The translations under genes were made by a program, and so were the position numbers. 64,000 bases of DNA, from the NCBI RefSeq assembly GCF_018614415.1, contig NZ_JAGGOO010000042.1, positions 27,164 through 91,163 on the forward strand, in the 5' to 3' direction. The notes below the pieces were generated by a model. That model ran no database searches. It saw only the letters and a program-made list of their open reading frames with translations, and had not been told where the DNA came from. Positions 40,878 to 49,236 of this stretch are shown in pieces. The DNA is from Streptomyces sp. ISL-12. Lineage in GTDB: Bacteria > Actinomycetota > Actinomycetes > Streptomycetales > Streptomycetaceae. Within the stretch, counting starts at the first letter, position 1. Each line of letters begins with the position of its first letter.

Positions 40878-42551
40878 ATGGACGCCGACGTCATCGTCGT
40901 CGGAGCGGGCCTCGCGGGACTGGTCGCGGCGCACGAACTGACCGGCCGGGGCCGCCGGGTGGCCCTCGTCGACCAGGAGAACGCCGCCAATCTCGGCGGG
41001 CAGGCGTTCTGGTCGTTCGGCGGGCTGTTCCTCGTCGACTCCCCGGAACAGCGGCGCCTCGGTGTCAAGGACAGCTTCGAGCTGGCCTGGAACGACTGGC
41101 AGGGCAGCGCCGGCTTCGACCGCCTCGACGACGAGGACTCCTGGGCGGTGCGCTGGGCCCGGGCGTACGTCGAGTTCGCGGCGGGGGAGAAGCGGTCCTG
41201 GCTGGACGGGCACGGCATCAAGCTGCTGCCCAACGTCGGCTGGGCCGAGCGCGGCGACCTCCGGGCCGACGGACACGGCAACTCGGTGCCCCGCTTCCAC
41301 ATCGCCTGGGGCACCGGCACCGGAGTGGTCGAGCCCTTCGCGCGGTACGCCAAGCAGGCCGTGCGCGACGGACTGCTCACCTTCCACCACCGGCACCGCG
41401 TCGACGAGCTGATCATCGAGGGCGGCACCGCGCGCGGCGTACGGGGCACGGTCCTGGCCGAGGACAGCTCACCGCGCGGTGTCGCCTCCAACCGGGACCG
41501 GACCGGCGACTTCGAACTGACCGCCCAGGCCGTGATCGTCACCTCCGGCGGCATCGGCGCCGACCACGACATCGTCCGCCGGTACTGGCCCGAGCGCCTG
41601 GGCACCCCACCCGCCCAGATGGTCACCGGCGTCCCCGCCTACGTCGACGGACGGATGCTGGACATCAGCGAGGCGGCGGGCGTCCGCCTGGTCAACCGCG
41701 ACCGCATGTGGCACTACACCGAGGGCCTGCGCAACTGGGACCCCGTCTGGCCCGGCCACGGCATCCGCATCCTGCCGGGCCCGTCCCCGATGTGGTTCGA
41801 CGCGCTCGGCCGCCGTCTGCCCGACCCCTGCCTGCCCGGCTACGACACCCTCGGCACCCTCAGGCACCTGCGCACCGACGAGGACATCGCCCCGTACGAC
41901 CACTCCTGGTTCATCCTCACCCGGAAGATCGTGGAGAAGGAGTTCGCGCTGTCGGGCTCCGAACAGAACCCGGACATCACGGCCAAGGACCGGGCGGCCT
42001 TCCTGCGGGAACGGGTCGTCGGCAAGGGCGCCCCGGGGCCGGTGGCCGCCTTCGTGCGCGAAGGCGCCGACTTCGTGACCGCGCCGACCCTCGAACAGCT
42101 CGTCGACCGGATGAACGGGCTCACCGACAAGCCGCTCCTCGACGCCGCCGCCGTCCGCCGCCAGATCGAGGCCCGCGACCTCCAGGTGGCCAACCCCTAC
42201 AGCAAGGACGCCCAGATCCAGGGCATCCGCAACGCCCGCCGCTACCTCAGCGACCGGATCAGCCGGGTGGCGTCCCCGCACCGCATCCTCGACCCGGCGG
42301 CCGGCCCGCTGATCGGCGTCAAGCTGCACATCCTCACCCGCAAGACCCTCGGCGGCATCCAGACCGACCTCGACTCCCGCGCCCTCGGCGCCGACGGCAC
42401 GCCGGTCGAGGGCCTGTACGCGGCGGGTGAGGTGGCCGGGTTCGGCGGCGGCGGGGTGCACGGGTACAACGCCCTGGAGGGCACCTTCCTGGGCGGCTGC
42501 CTCTTCTCGGGGCGGGCGGCCGGACGCGCGGCGGCACGGCAGACGGCTTGA
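40878..42551 (+). CDS. FAD-binding dehydrogenase, 3-ketosteroid dehydrogenase/fumarate reductase-like
   Basis: A 557-residue flavoprotein: N-terminal FAD motif ADVIVVGAGLAGLVAAHELTGRG, a substrate/covering domain in the middle and the C-terminal FAD end LYAAGEVAGFGGGGVHGYNALEGTFLGGCLFSGRAAG. The SHARED GG-rich end places it with KstD-like and fumarate-reductase-like dehydrogenases; the substrate is unknown. The ATG is preceded by GGAAGGGACG. Two palindromes in the divergent region suggest repressor control. A 55-base copy of DUF1206-gene sequence begins 5 bases after its stop. Confidence 0.87.
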   Translation: MDADVIVVGAGLAGLVAAHELTGRGRRVALVDQENAANLGGQAFWSFGGLFLVDSPEQRRLGVKDSFELAWNDWQGSAGFDRLDDEDSWAVRWARAYVEFAAGEKRSWLDGHGIKLLPNVGWAERGDLRADGHGNSVPRFHIAWGTGTGVVEPFARYAKQAVRDGLLTFHHRHRVDELIIEGGTARGVRGTVLAEDSSPRGVASNRDRTGDFELTAQAVIVTSGGIGADHDIVRRYWPERLGTPPAQMVTGVPAYVDGRMLDISEAAGVRLVNRDRMWHYTEGLRNWDPVWPGHGIRILPGPSPMWFDALGRRLPDPCLPGYDTLGTLRHLRTDEDIAPYDHSWFILTRKIVEKEFALSGSEQNPDITAKDRAAFLRERVVGKGAPGPVAAFVREGADFVTAPTLEQLVDRMNGLTDKPLLDAAAVRRQIEARDLQVANPYSKDAQIQGIRNARRYLSDRISRVASPHRILDPAAGPLIGVKLHILTRKTLGGIQTDLDSRALGADGTPVEGLYAAGEVAGFGGGGVHGYNALEGTFLGGCLFSGRAAGRAAARQTA

Positions 42552-42555
42552 GGGC

Positions 42556-42610
42556 GGCCCTGTGGCGGCTGTCGGAGGCGGTGTCCGGCGCCGTGGGACC
42601 CGACGGCCGC
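42556..42610 (+). repeat. 55-base copy of a DUF1206 gene segment
   Basis: This segment is 53/55 identical to 51349-51403 inside the DUF1206 gene. In the matching frame it still reads ALWRLSEAVSGAVGPDGR, against ALWRLSEAVFGAVGPDGR in the intact gene. The identity stops abruptly on both sides. It is either a fossil of a second DUF1206 gene or a short duplication placed just after the dehydrogenase gene. Confidence 0.8.
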
Positions 42611-42667
42611 CACAGTGCCGGGGCCTGGGGGCCGGGCTTGAAGGGCCGGGTTCGAGGGGGCGGTTGC

Positions 42668-43021
42668 TCAGCTCCCGCCGAGCAGGCGGACCAGTACGGC
42701 GGCGTGGCCGCGGCCGGTGTCCTTGGACGCGGTCAGCAGCGTCACGGGCCCCTGGCCCGCCAGCTCTCTCAGCCGGTCGAGTGCCCCGGCCGCCTCCGGA
42801 GCGGCCAGTTCGGCCTCGTAACGCCCGGCGAACTCCTCGTAGGAGCCCTCGCCCGCGTGGTACCAGCGGCGCAGTTCCGTGGACGGGGTGAGTTCCTTGG
42901 GCCACTCGTCCACGTGCGCGGCGTCCTTCTTCAGGCCGCGCGGCCACAGCCGGTCCACCAGCACCCGCGTGCCGTCGTCCGGCTCGGGCGGGTCGTAGAC
43001 GCGGCGCACACGGACGTTCAC
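42668..43021 (-). CDS. DUF488 family protein
   Basis: A 117-residue protein: VRVRRVYDPPEPDDGTRVLVDRLWPRGLKKDAAHVDEWPKELTPSTELRRWYHAGEGSYEEFAGRY is the conserved DUF488 block with RLWPRG and LxPS..LRRWY. The function is unknown; some relatives are linked to DNA or stress genes. The start is GTG, close upstream of it lies the WhiB-like gene on the same strand, 94 bases away. Confidence 0.87.
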   Translation of the reverse strand: MNVRVRRVYDPPEPDDGTRVLVDRLWPRGLKKDAAHVDEWPKELTPSTELRRWYHAGEGSYEEFAGRYEAELAAPEAAGALDRLRELAGQGPVTLLTASKDTGRGHAAVLVRLLGGS

Positions 43022-43115
43022 GGCTCGGTCCCTTCGGCGGCGGACGGCGCTGGGGCCGAGCCTACGCGGCCCCAGCGCCGCCCGCCCGTCCGCTTCCCGG
43101 GGCCGGACCGCACGG

Positions 43116-43367
43116 TCAGCCCGTCCGCCGGCGGGACGCCAGGCGCCGCTTCAGGGCGCGTCGCTCGTTCTCGTCGGTCCCGCCCCAGACGCCGATGGAC
43201 TGCCCCGTGTCCAGGGCCCATTCCAGGCACTGGTCCCGGACCGGGCAGCGCCGGCAGACCGCCTTCGCCTGTTCGGTCTGCAGCAGGGCCGGGCCCGAGG
43301 TGCCGACCGGGAAGAACAGGTCGGGGTCCTCGGCGCGGCAGGCCGCGTGCTCTCGCCAGTCGTCCAT
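43116..43367 (-). CDS. WhiB-like [Fe-S] transcriptional regulator
   Basis: An 83-residue Wbl protein with four cluster cysteines (Cys10, Cys38, Cys41, Cys47; CxxC in CRRCP), the GVWGG turn (59-63) and a basic C-terminal helix (RRALKRRLASRRR). Such proteins hold a 4Fe-4S cluster, bind the sigma factor and respond to redox state or NO. The sequence is nearest to WblE/WblK-like members. ATG 43367 was chosen because AGGTGA lies 5 bases before it; a GTG three codons upstream falls within that site. Confidence 0.88.
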   Translation of the reverse strand: MDDWREHAACRAEDPDLFFPVGTSGPALLQTEQAKAVCRRCPVRDQCLEWALDTGQSIGVWGGTDENERRALKRRLASRRRTG

Positions 43368-43491
43368 CAAAGTCACCTGCGATCGTCGTATCGCGCTGTC
43401 ACGGATTCGGGTTGCTCACCCTCGGGTGACCTGTGGACGGCGGGGCCAAACGGGCGGAAGGCCGCGAAGTCGCTTCCGGGTACGGGAGTTC

Positions 43492-44412
43492 CTACGCCCG
43501 CAGCGCCCGGGCCGCGGCCGCCCCCACCGCCTCGGCCACCGTGGCCAGGGCCGGCGAGTCGAGCTTCCACTGCTGCCAGTACAGCGGCACGTCGACCGCC
43601 GTCCCGGGGGACGGCTCGGTCAACCGGCCGCTGCGCAGCAGGGGTTCGGCCTGCGGCTCGGGCACCATGCCCCACCCCAGTCCGGCGGCGACGGCCTCGA
43701 CGAACCCCTCCGAGGTGGGGACGTAGTGCCGCACCGGGCTCGCGGACCCGTGTCCGCCACCGAGCCGGCGGACGAAGCCGTCCTGGAAGTCGTCGCGCCG
43801 GTCGAACACCACCACGGGCGCCTCCGCCAGTGCCCGGTGCAGCGGTCCGTCCAGGTACCGGGCGGCGAACTCCGGTGCGGCCACCGGGAGATACCGCATC
43901 CGCCCCAGCGGCCGTACCGAGCAGCCCGGCACCGCGTCCGGCGACGAGGTCACCGCGGCCATCACCACGCCCTCCCGGAGCAGGGCCGCCGTGTGGTCCT
44001 CGTCCTCGCGGCGCAGCTCGAAGCAGAGCGGCGGATCGCGCGGCACCCGGGTGAGCGCGCCGAGGAACCAGGTCGCCAGCGAGTCCGCGTTCACCGCCAC
44101 CGACACATGGACCGGCTCACCGGCCCCGCTCAGCCCCAGTTCGGCGTGGGCGTCCCGGGCCAGCCACGCCACCTGCCGGGCCAGCCGTACCAGCACCGCG
44201 CCGGACGGGGTGGGCCGCACCGGCTTGGTGCGCAGCAGCAGGACCCGGCCGGTCCGCTGCTCCAGGGCCTTCACCCGCTGGCTCACCGCCGAGGGCGTCA
44301 CGTGCAGCGCCGCCGCGGCGGCGTCGAACGTCCCCTCGTCCACCACCGCCAGCAGGGTCCGCACCTGGTCCAGGGGCAGGTCGCCCAGGGCCGCCGTCGC
44401 CGATGCGCTCAT
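43492..44412 (-). CDS. lysG: LysG/ArgP-type LysR regulator of lysine/arginine export
   Basis: A 306-residue LysR protein: winged HTH LDQVRTLLAVVDEGTFDAAAAALHVTPSAVSQRVKALEQRTGRVLLLRTKPVRPT (about 13-70) matches the ArgP/LysG subgroup, in which Arg-Thr-Lys-Pro is conserved. The effector domain covers about 100-300. It is divergent from lysE with a palindromic site between, the same arrangement as Corynebacterium lysEG. The inducer is likely a basic amino acid. Confidence 0.9.
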   Translation of the reverse strand: MSASATAALGDLPLDQVRTLLAVVDEGTFDAAAAALHVTPSAVSQRVKALEQRTGRVLLLRTKPVRPTPSGAVLVRLARQVAWLARDAHAELGLSGAGEPVHVSVAVNADSLATWFLGALTRVPRDPPLCFELRREDEDHTAALLREGVVMAAVTSSPDAVPGCSVRPLGRMRYLPVAAPEFAARYLDGPLHRALAEAPVVVFDRRDDFQDGFVRRLGGGHGSASPVRHYVPTSEGFVEAVAAGLGWGMVPEPQAEPLLRSGRLTEPSPGTAVDVPLYWQQWKLDSPALATVAEAVGAAAARALRA

Positions 44413-44429
44413 CGCGTCACCTTCACAAG

Positions 44430-44457
44430 AGCTAAGGATACGTAAGAATCTTTAGCT
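44430..44457. promoter_or_regulatory. Operator candidate between lysG and lysE
   Basis: AGCTAAGGAT (44430-44439) and ATCTTTAGCT (44448-44457) form an imperfect palindrome (9 of 10 pairs) with an 8-base centre. It lies 18 bases from the lysG start and 35 bases from the lysE start. A TAGCGT (44480-44485) right before the lysE ATG may be its -10 element, giving an almost leaderless lysE message. Confidence 0.7.
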
Positions 44458-44491
44458 GTACGCGCGATGGCCGCTCGCTTAGCGTCGGGGC

Positions 44492-45118
44492 ATGAACAAC
44501 GCCCTGGCCGCCGCGGCCGCCGGCTTCGGTACCGGCCTCTCCCTCATCGTCGCCATCGGCGCCCAGAACGCCTTCGTCCTGCGCCAGGGCGTCCGCCGGG
44601 ACGCGGTCCTGGCCGTGGTCGGCATCTGCGCCCTGTCCGACGCGGTGCTGATCGCCCTGGGCGTCGGCGGGGTCGGCGCCCTGGTGGTGGCCTGGCCGGG
44701 CGCGCTGACGGCGGTCGGCTGGATCGGCGGGGCCTTCCTGCTGGGGTACGGCGCCCTGGCCGCCCGGCGGGTGTTCCGGCCGGCCGGCGCGCTGCGGCCG
44801 GACGGCGGGTACGGCGACGGCGGGGCGGGCTCCCGGCGGCGGGCGGTGCTCACCTGTCTGGCGCTGACCTGGCTCAACCCCCACGTCTACCTGGACACCG
44901 TCTTCCTGCTCGGCTCGGTCGCCGCCGACCGCGGCCCGCTGCGCTGGGACTTCGGCCTGGGCGCGGCGCTCGCGAGCCTCGCCTGGTTCGCCGCGCTCGG
45001 CTTCGGCGCCCGCCACCTCGGCCGTTTCCTCGCCAGTCCCCGGGCATGGCGGGTTCTGGACGGTCTGGTCGCCGCCGTCATGATCGCCCTCGGCGTCTCG
45101 CTGATCGCCGGGAGTTGA
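44492..45118 (+). CDS. lysE: LysE/ArgO family basic amino acid exporter
   Basis: A 208-residue membrane protein with about six hydrophobic segments. The family hallmark GFGTGLSLIVAIGAQNAFVLRQGVRRD is at residues 10-35, the WLNPHVYLDT block at about 125-136, and a charged loop lies between segments 3 and 4. It should export L-lysine and/or L-arginine, relieving basic amino acid excess. It is divergent from its probable regulator lysG. Confidence 0.9.
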   Translation: MNNALAAAAAGFGTGLSLIVAIGAQNAFVLRQGVRRDAVLAVVGICALSDAVLIALGVGGVGALVVAWPGALTAVGWIGGAFLLGYGALAARRVFRPAGALRPDGGYGDGGAGSRRRAVLTCLALTWLNPHVYLDTVFLLGSVAADRGPLRWDFGLGAALASLAWFAALGFGARHLGRFLASPRAWRVLDGLVAAVMIALGVSLIAGS

Positions 45119-45194
45119 CGCCCGTCACACCGCGCCGCCCCACCGCCCTGCGATAGTGAGGACGTCGAAAGATGTAACGACCAAGTAGGAATGC

Positions 45195-46502
45195 GTGGAC
45201 ACGAGCGACAGCAGTACCGAACCCCGGGCCCAGACCCCCGACGCCGACGACGCGCCCCCCGCCCCGCGCCGGGGCTGGCGCCGCTGGGCGATGGACACCC
45301 GCCCCCTGCGCCGCCCCGCCTTCCGGCGGCTGTGGGTCTCCACCATCGTCACGGCCGTCGGCAGCCAGCTCACCGCCGTCGCCGTGCCCAAGCAGATCTA
45401 CGACATCACCGGTTCCTCCGCCTGGGTGGGCGCCGCCAGCCTGGCCGGCCTGGTGCCGCTGGTCGTGTTCGCGCTGTGGGGCGGCGCGGTCGCCGACACC
45501 ATGGACCGCCGCAGACTGCTGCTGATCACCAACAGCGGCATAGCCGTGACCTCGCTGCTGTTCTGGGTGCAGGCCGCCACCGGCCTGGAGTCGGTCGTCG
45601 TACTGATGGTGCTGCTGGCGCTCCAGCAGGCCTTCTGGGGCCTGAACTCCCCGGCGCGCAGCGCCTCCATCGCCCGCCTGGTCCCCGAGGACGAGCTGCC
45701 CGCCGCCAACGCCCTCGGCTCGACCGTCATGCAGACCGGCCAGGTGGTGGGCCCCCTGCTCGCGGGCGTCCTGATCCCGGTCATCGGCCTGCCCGAGCTG
45801 TACCTCATCGACGCCGTCGCCCTGTGCGTCACGGTGTGGGCGGTCTACCGGCTGCCCGCCCTGCTGCCGCTGACGGGCGGCGGGAAGGGGCGAGCGGGCC
45901 TGCGCGAGGTGGTGGCCGGCTTCCGCTACATCGCCGGGCACACGGTGCTGCTGCTGTCCTTCCTCGCCGACATCGTCGCGATGGTGTTCGGCATGCCCCG
46001 GGCCCTGTTCCCGCAGCTCGCCGCCGAGACGTACGCGGGCTCGGGCGAGGGGCTCGCGCTGGGCCTGCTGTACGCGGCCATCCCGATCGGCGCGGTGGCC
46101 GGCGGACTGTTCTCCGGCACCTTCTCCCGGGCCCGGCGGCACGGCTGGATGGTGATCGGCGCGGTCGTCGCCTGGGGCGCGGCCGTCGCGGGCTTCGGAC
46201 TGAGCGGGAGCCTGTGGCTCGCGGTGGTCTTCCTCGCGGTCGCGGGCGTCGCCGACATGGTCTCCATGGTCTTCCGCGGCGCCATCCTGCTGTCCGCCGC
46301 GACCGACGAGATGCGCGGCCGGATGCAGGGCGTCTTCACGGTCGTCGTCGCGGGCGGACCGCGCCTGGCCGACGTGCTGCACGGCACCGCGGGCTCGGCC
46401 TTCGGGGCCCGCGGCGCCGTGACGGGGGGCGGGCTGCTGGTCGTCGTGGTGATGCTGGGCCTGGCCCTGACGGTGCCCGCCCTGCGCCGCTACCGCGTCT
46501 GA
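45195..46502 (+). CDS. Major facilitator superfamily exporter (EntS-like)
   Basis: A 435-residue MFS protein with twelve predicted helices after a 40-residue hydrophilic start. Motif A-like sequences occur in loop 2-3 (GGAVADTMDRRRLLLITN) and loop 8-9. The LNSPARSASIARLVPEDELPAANALGSTVMQTGQVVGPLLAGVLI stretch is typical of the EntS/enterobactin-exporter-like group. The substrate is unknown. It starts at GTG behind AGTAGGAATGC and converges on the CNBD gene with 4 bases between. Confidence 0.87.
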   Translation: MDTSDSSTEPRAQTPDADDAPPAPRRGWRRWAMDTRPLRRPAFRRLWVSTIVTAVGSQLTAVAVPKQIYDITGSSAWVGAASLAGLVPLVVFALWGGAVADTMDRRRLLLITNSGIAVTSLLFWVQAATGLESVVVLMVLLALQQAFWGLNSPARSASIARLVPEDELPAANALGSTVMQTGQVVGPLLAGVLIPVIGLPELYLIDAVALCVTVWAVYRLPALLPLTGGGKGRAGLREVVAGFRYIAGHTVLLLSFLADIVAMVFGMPRALFPQLAAETYAGSGEGLALGLLYAAIPIGAVAGGLFSGTFSRARRHGWMVIGAVVAWGAAVAGFGLSGSLWLAVVFLAVAGVADMVSMVFRGAILLSAATDEMRGRMQGVFTVVVAGGPRLADVLHGTAGSAFGARGAVTGGGLLVVVVMLGLALTVPALRRYRV

Positions 46503-46506
46503 CCCG

Positions 46507-46965
46507 CTACAGCGGGCCGCCCCGCCGGTGCAGCGCGTACTGCTCCAGGAGTTTGCCCCGGGTCGTCTCCAGCCGGTGCGCCAGGATCTCGGCGACGGAC
46601 CGCACCAGGACCACGCCGAGCCGGGGATCGTCCTCGCAGAGCCGGAGCACCGCGGCGGCGTCGAACTCGTAGGCGCGCACCGCGCTGAACGCCTCGGCGC
46701 CGAAGTCCCACCGGTACGGCGGGAACAGCCAGGACCAGCCGAGCAGGTCGCCCGCGCCGAGGCTGGCGACCGTCACGCTCTGCAGCGACGTCACCCGCTG
46801 GGTGAGGGAGACGGCGCCGGAGCGGACCACCCAGAAGCGGTCGGCCGTGCCGCCCGCCTCGAAGATCCGGGTGTCCTCCGGGAAGTGGACCTCCCTGGCC
46901 AGTTCGGTCAGCCGCGCCCGCTGGGGCGGGGGGAGGGCGTTGAGCAGTTTGATCGCTTTGGTCAT
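46507..46965 (-). CDS. Stand-alone cyclic-nucleotide-binding (Crp-like) domain protein
   Basis: A 152-residue protein containing only the Crp/Fnr beta-barrel (about 15-115: ELAREVHFPEDTRIFEAGGTADRFWVVRSGAVSLTQ, GAGDLLGWSWLFPPYRWDFGAEA) and the following C-helix; there is no DNA-binding domain. It could act as a ligand-binding adaptor. The same domain type occurs at the N-terminus of the histidine kinase at 32284-33744. Nothing in the neighbourhood explains its partner. Confidence 0.85.
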   Translation of the reverse strand: MTKAIKLLNALPPPQRARLTELAREVHFPEDTRIFEAGGTADRFWVVRSGAVSLTQRVTSLQSVTVASLGAGDLLGWSWLFPPYRWDFGAEAFSAVRAYEFDAAAVLRLCEDDPRLGVVLVRSVAEILAHRLETTRGKLLEQYALHRRGGPL

Positions 46966-47320
46966 GACACGGAACTCCTCGCCGGCCGATGCGGTTCCGG
47001 TGTTTTCCCTACGCCCATTTCAGCGGCCGGCGCGGCCCTGGGCACCTCGGCGGGCGCGGAGATTCCGTGACGGTATGAAAAAGCCCTGGCTGGACGGGGG
47101 GATCCAGCCAGGGCCGTGAACAGTGGCGCCGGAGGACCGCGCGGATCGACTCCGTCACCACGTATAGGTGAACGCTAAACCATTTGCGGACGTTCCATGA
47201 AACCGGGGGTGGAGGACGTGACCCGTCTCACCCGTCTCACCCGCCGCACCGCGCGCGTCGGCGGCGGTGCGGCCCGCGTCCGCCGGGCGTGCGACGCCGC
47301 AAGGCCGAGGAGTACGGGTC
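46966..47320. other. Intergenic stretch, no gene recognised
   Basis: 355 bases between the start of the CNBD gene and the end of the decarboxylase. It contains the T-tailed hairpin at 47083-47114, an AT-richer part (47155-47200) and a tandem ACCCGTCTC repeat at about 47220-47245. A short plus-strand reading frame from 47197 has no convincing ribosome-binding site or codon bias and was not called. Confidence 0.5.
47083..47114 (-). terminator. Intrinsic terminator with T-tail, minus strand
   Basis: GCCCTGGCTGGA (47083-47094) and TCCAGCCAGGGC (47103-47114) make a perfect 12-base stem with an 8-base loop, followed on the minus strand by TTTTT. It is one of the few T-tailed terminators in the window. 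The nearest upstream minus-strand coding region, the decarboxylase, stops 207 bases earlier, so a long 3' tail or a separate small RNA is implied. Confidence 0.8.
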
Positions 47321-48799
47321 TCATCCGGCGTGCTCCGCGACCACCCGCACCGTCTCCAGCGCCGGGTCGCTCGGGTCCGGCAGGTACATCCCGGCGGCCA
47401 GGCCGCTGGTCAGGTAGCGCAGCACCGGCTCGGTCAGCCGCTCGCCCGGCAGGACGGCCGGGATGCCCGGCGGGTACGGGGTGATCATCTCCGCCGCGAT
47501 CCGGCCGGCCGCCCGCTCCACGGGGACGTCCTCGGTCGGCCCGAAGAAGGCGTCCCGCGGCAGCCGCGCCTGCGCCATCCGCAGTTCGGCCGGTGACGGG
47601 ACCGCCACCCGGGGGGTGTCCGGCAGCCCGGGGGCGGCCTGCGCGAGCTCCTTGAGCGCCGCGAGCAACTCCCCGGTGGTCTCCCGGTCGTCGCCGTGGG
47701 TGATCTGCGCGCCGATCCGCCGGTGGTCCGTCAGGTGGGCGATGATGCCGTGCCGCTCGCGCAGCCGGTCGGCGGCCTGGTAGCCGGAGATACCGAGCCC
47801 GTCGAGGTCGATGACGACCGGCAGCGGGTCGAAAGCGTCGGCCAGCCCCGGGCCGCAGAAGTCCGCCCGGTCGTTGACGTGCATGCCGTCGATCTCCTCG
47901 ACCGCGGCCCGCACCTCCGCCGCCAGCTCCAGCGCGCCGCCCATGATCTCCCGTCCGCCGAGCGCCATCTGGCGGCGCCAGCCGTCCAGCCCCGCGAAGA
48001 TCAGCACCGAGGGGCTGGTGGTGCTGAGCAGGTCCGCGCGCATGCCCAGCAGCTTCGGCTCCACCAGGTCGCCCTGGAGATGGAAGACGGAACCCTGTTC
48101 AAGGCCGCTGCCCATCTTGTGGATGCTGGTCACACAGATGTCGGCGCCCGCGTCCATCGCCCAGGACGGCAGGTCCGGGTGGAAGGGCAGGTGCGCGCCC
48201 CACGCCTCGTCGACGATCAGCGGACGTCCGCGCCGGTGGCAGACCTCGGCGACGGCGGCCAGGTCCGCGCCGGCGCCGTACGGTGTCGGACTGGTGATCA
48301 GGGCGCCTCTGGCGTCGGGGTGGTCGGCGAAGGCCGCCTCGTACTCCGCCGCGGACGGCGGATGGGCGAGATGGCGCTCCGCGTCCCAGCGCGGCTCGAC
48401 CCAGACCGGCTCGATGCCCGACAGCACCAGACCGGACACCACCGACTTGTGGGCGTCCCGGCCGATCAGCAGCTTCTCGTGCGGCCCCGCGACCGCGAGC
48501 ATCGCCGCCTTGACCGACAGGGAACTGCCGCACGTCGAGAAGAAGGTGTGGTCGGCGTGGACGGCGTCGGCCATCAGTTCCTGGGCGCGCTGGAGCACCC
48601 GGTCACGGGTGAGCCGGTCGTCGAGCCCCCCGGTCGCCAGGACGTCACCGAGGAAGACCGCGTCGCCCAGCACCTCACGGACGGCCGGGTCCGCGCCCCG
48701 CGCCTGCTTGTGCCCCGGGGGCGTGAACGACAGCCGGCCCTCCCGGCGGTAGTCGGCGAGAGCTTGGAGCACCGGAGCCTGGGTGTGATCGATGGCCAT
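47321..48799 (-). CDS. Orn/Lys/Arg decarboxylase family, PLP-dependent
   Basis: A 492-residue fold-type I PLP enzyme: the FTPPGHKQARG entry motif, SSLSVKAAML, IVDEAWGAHLPFHP with cofactor Asp197, and SIHKMGSGLEQGS with Schiff-base Lys228, then the small C-terminal decarboxylase domain (TPYPPGIPAVLPGERL). It is shorter than enterobacterial inducible decarboxylases, like the Gram-positive SpeA/Cad type. It should make agmatine, cadaverine or putrescine. The start is the ATG just after the basal signal; the longer open frame upstream is not coding. Confidence 0.9.
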   Translation of the reverse strand: MAIDHTQAPVLQALADYRREGRLSFTPPGHKQARGADPAVREVLGDAVFLGDVLATGGLDDRLTRDRVLQRAQELMADAVHADHTFFSTCGSSLSVKAAMLAVAGPHEKLLIGRDAHKSVVSGLVLSGIEPVWVEPRWDAERHLAHPPSAAEYEAAFADHPDARGALITSPTPYGAGADLAAVAEVCHRRGRPLIVDEAWGAHLPFHPDLPSWAMDAGADICVTSIHKMGSGLEQGSVFHLQGDLVEPKLLGMRADLLSTTSPSVLIFAGLDGWRRQMALGGREIMGGALELAAEVRAAVEEIDGMHVNDRADFCGPGLADAFDPLPVVIDLDGLGISGYQAADRLRERHGIIAHLTDHRRIGAQITHGDDRETTGELLAALKELAQAAPGLPDTPRVAVPSPAELRMAQARLPRDAFFGPTEDVPVERAAGRIAAEMITPYPPGIPAVLPGERLTEPVLRYLTSGLAAGMYLPDPSDPALETVRVVAEHAG

Positions 48800-48849
48800 G
48801 CCCTGCGGTTTCCCCGCTCCGGACGCCCCAATCGACACCGTCCGAGGGG

Positions 48850-49071
48850 TCAGCCCCGTTCCGTCCGCCGGCCTGGCGTCAGTACCTCGTCCAGCACCCG
48901 CAGCACCGCCCCGTAGGCCACCGACCGCACCTCGGCCTCCCGCGCTCCCTCCGGGTCGGTCGGCCGCAGCTCGTCCCGCCGGGTCCGCCAGGTCCGCTCC
49001 TCCTGGGCCGCGCAGGCCCGCGCCCGGTGCATGCGCCGCAGCAGTTCGTCCGAGTCCACAACATCCGTCAT
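48850..49071 (-). CDS. Small hypothetical protein, 73 residues
   Basis: MTDVVDSDELLRRMHRARACAAQEERTWRTRRDELRPTDPEGAREAEVRSVAYGAVLRVLDEVLTPGRR is a charged, all-helical protein with no Cys pair motif and no membrane segment. I do not recognise a family. Codon bias is good from the ATG on; the longer frame upstream is antisense to the RsbW-like gene. It lies 50 bases upstream of the decarboxylase on the same strand and could be cotranscribed. Confidence 0.6.
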   Translation of the reverse strand: MTDVVDSDELLRRMHRARACAAQEERTWRTRRDELRPTDPEGAREAEVRSVAYGAVLRVLDEVLTPGRRTERG

Positions 49072-49236
49072 GCACACCGCGTACCCCCGGTACGGCGGCC
49101 GCATGGCCACTGGGCCGTACGGAGGTCCTGAGGTTTGCGGGTGCGGTGAGAGGTCAGCCGGAACACGACGCAGCCGCGGGCAGGGCGGGCTCCGGCTCGG
49201 TTCACACGATGTTCCACACGACCAGGGAGCTGACGG

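Noticed and set aside
47197..47484. Plus-strand reading frame of 95 codons
   Set aside because: Arg/Pro-rich composition of a random GC-rich frame, and the second half is antisense to the decarboxylase.
49081..49105. GGGTAC on the minus strand before the 73-residue hypothetical gene
   Set aside because: No GNNT at 14-16 bases and only about 10 bases from the start codon.
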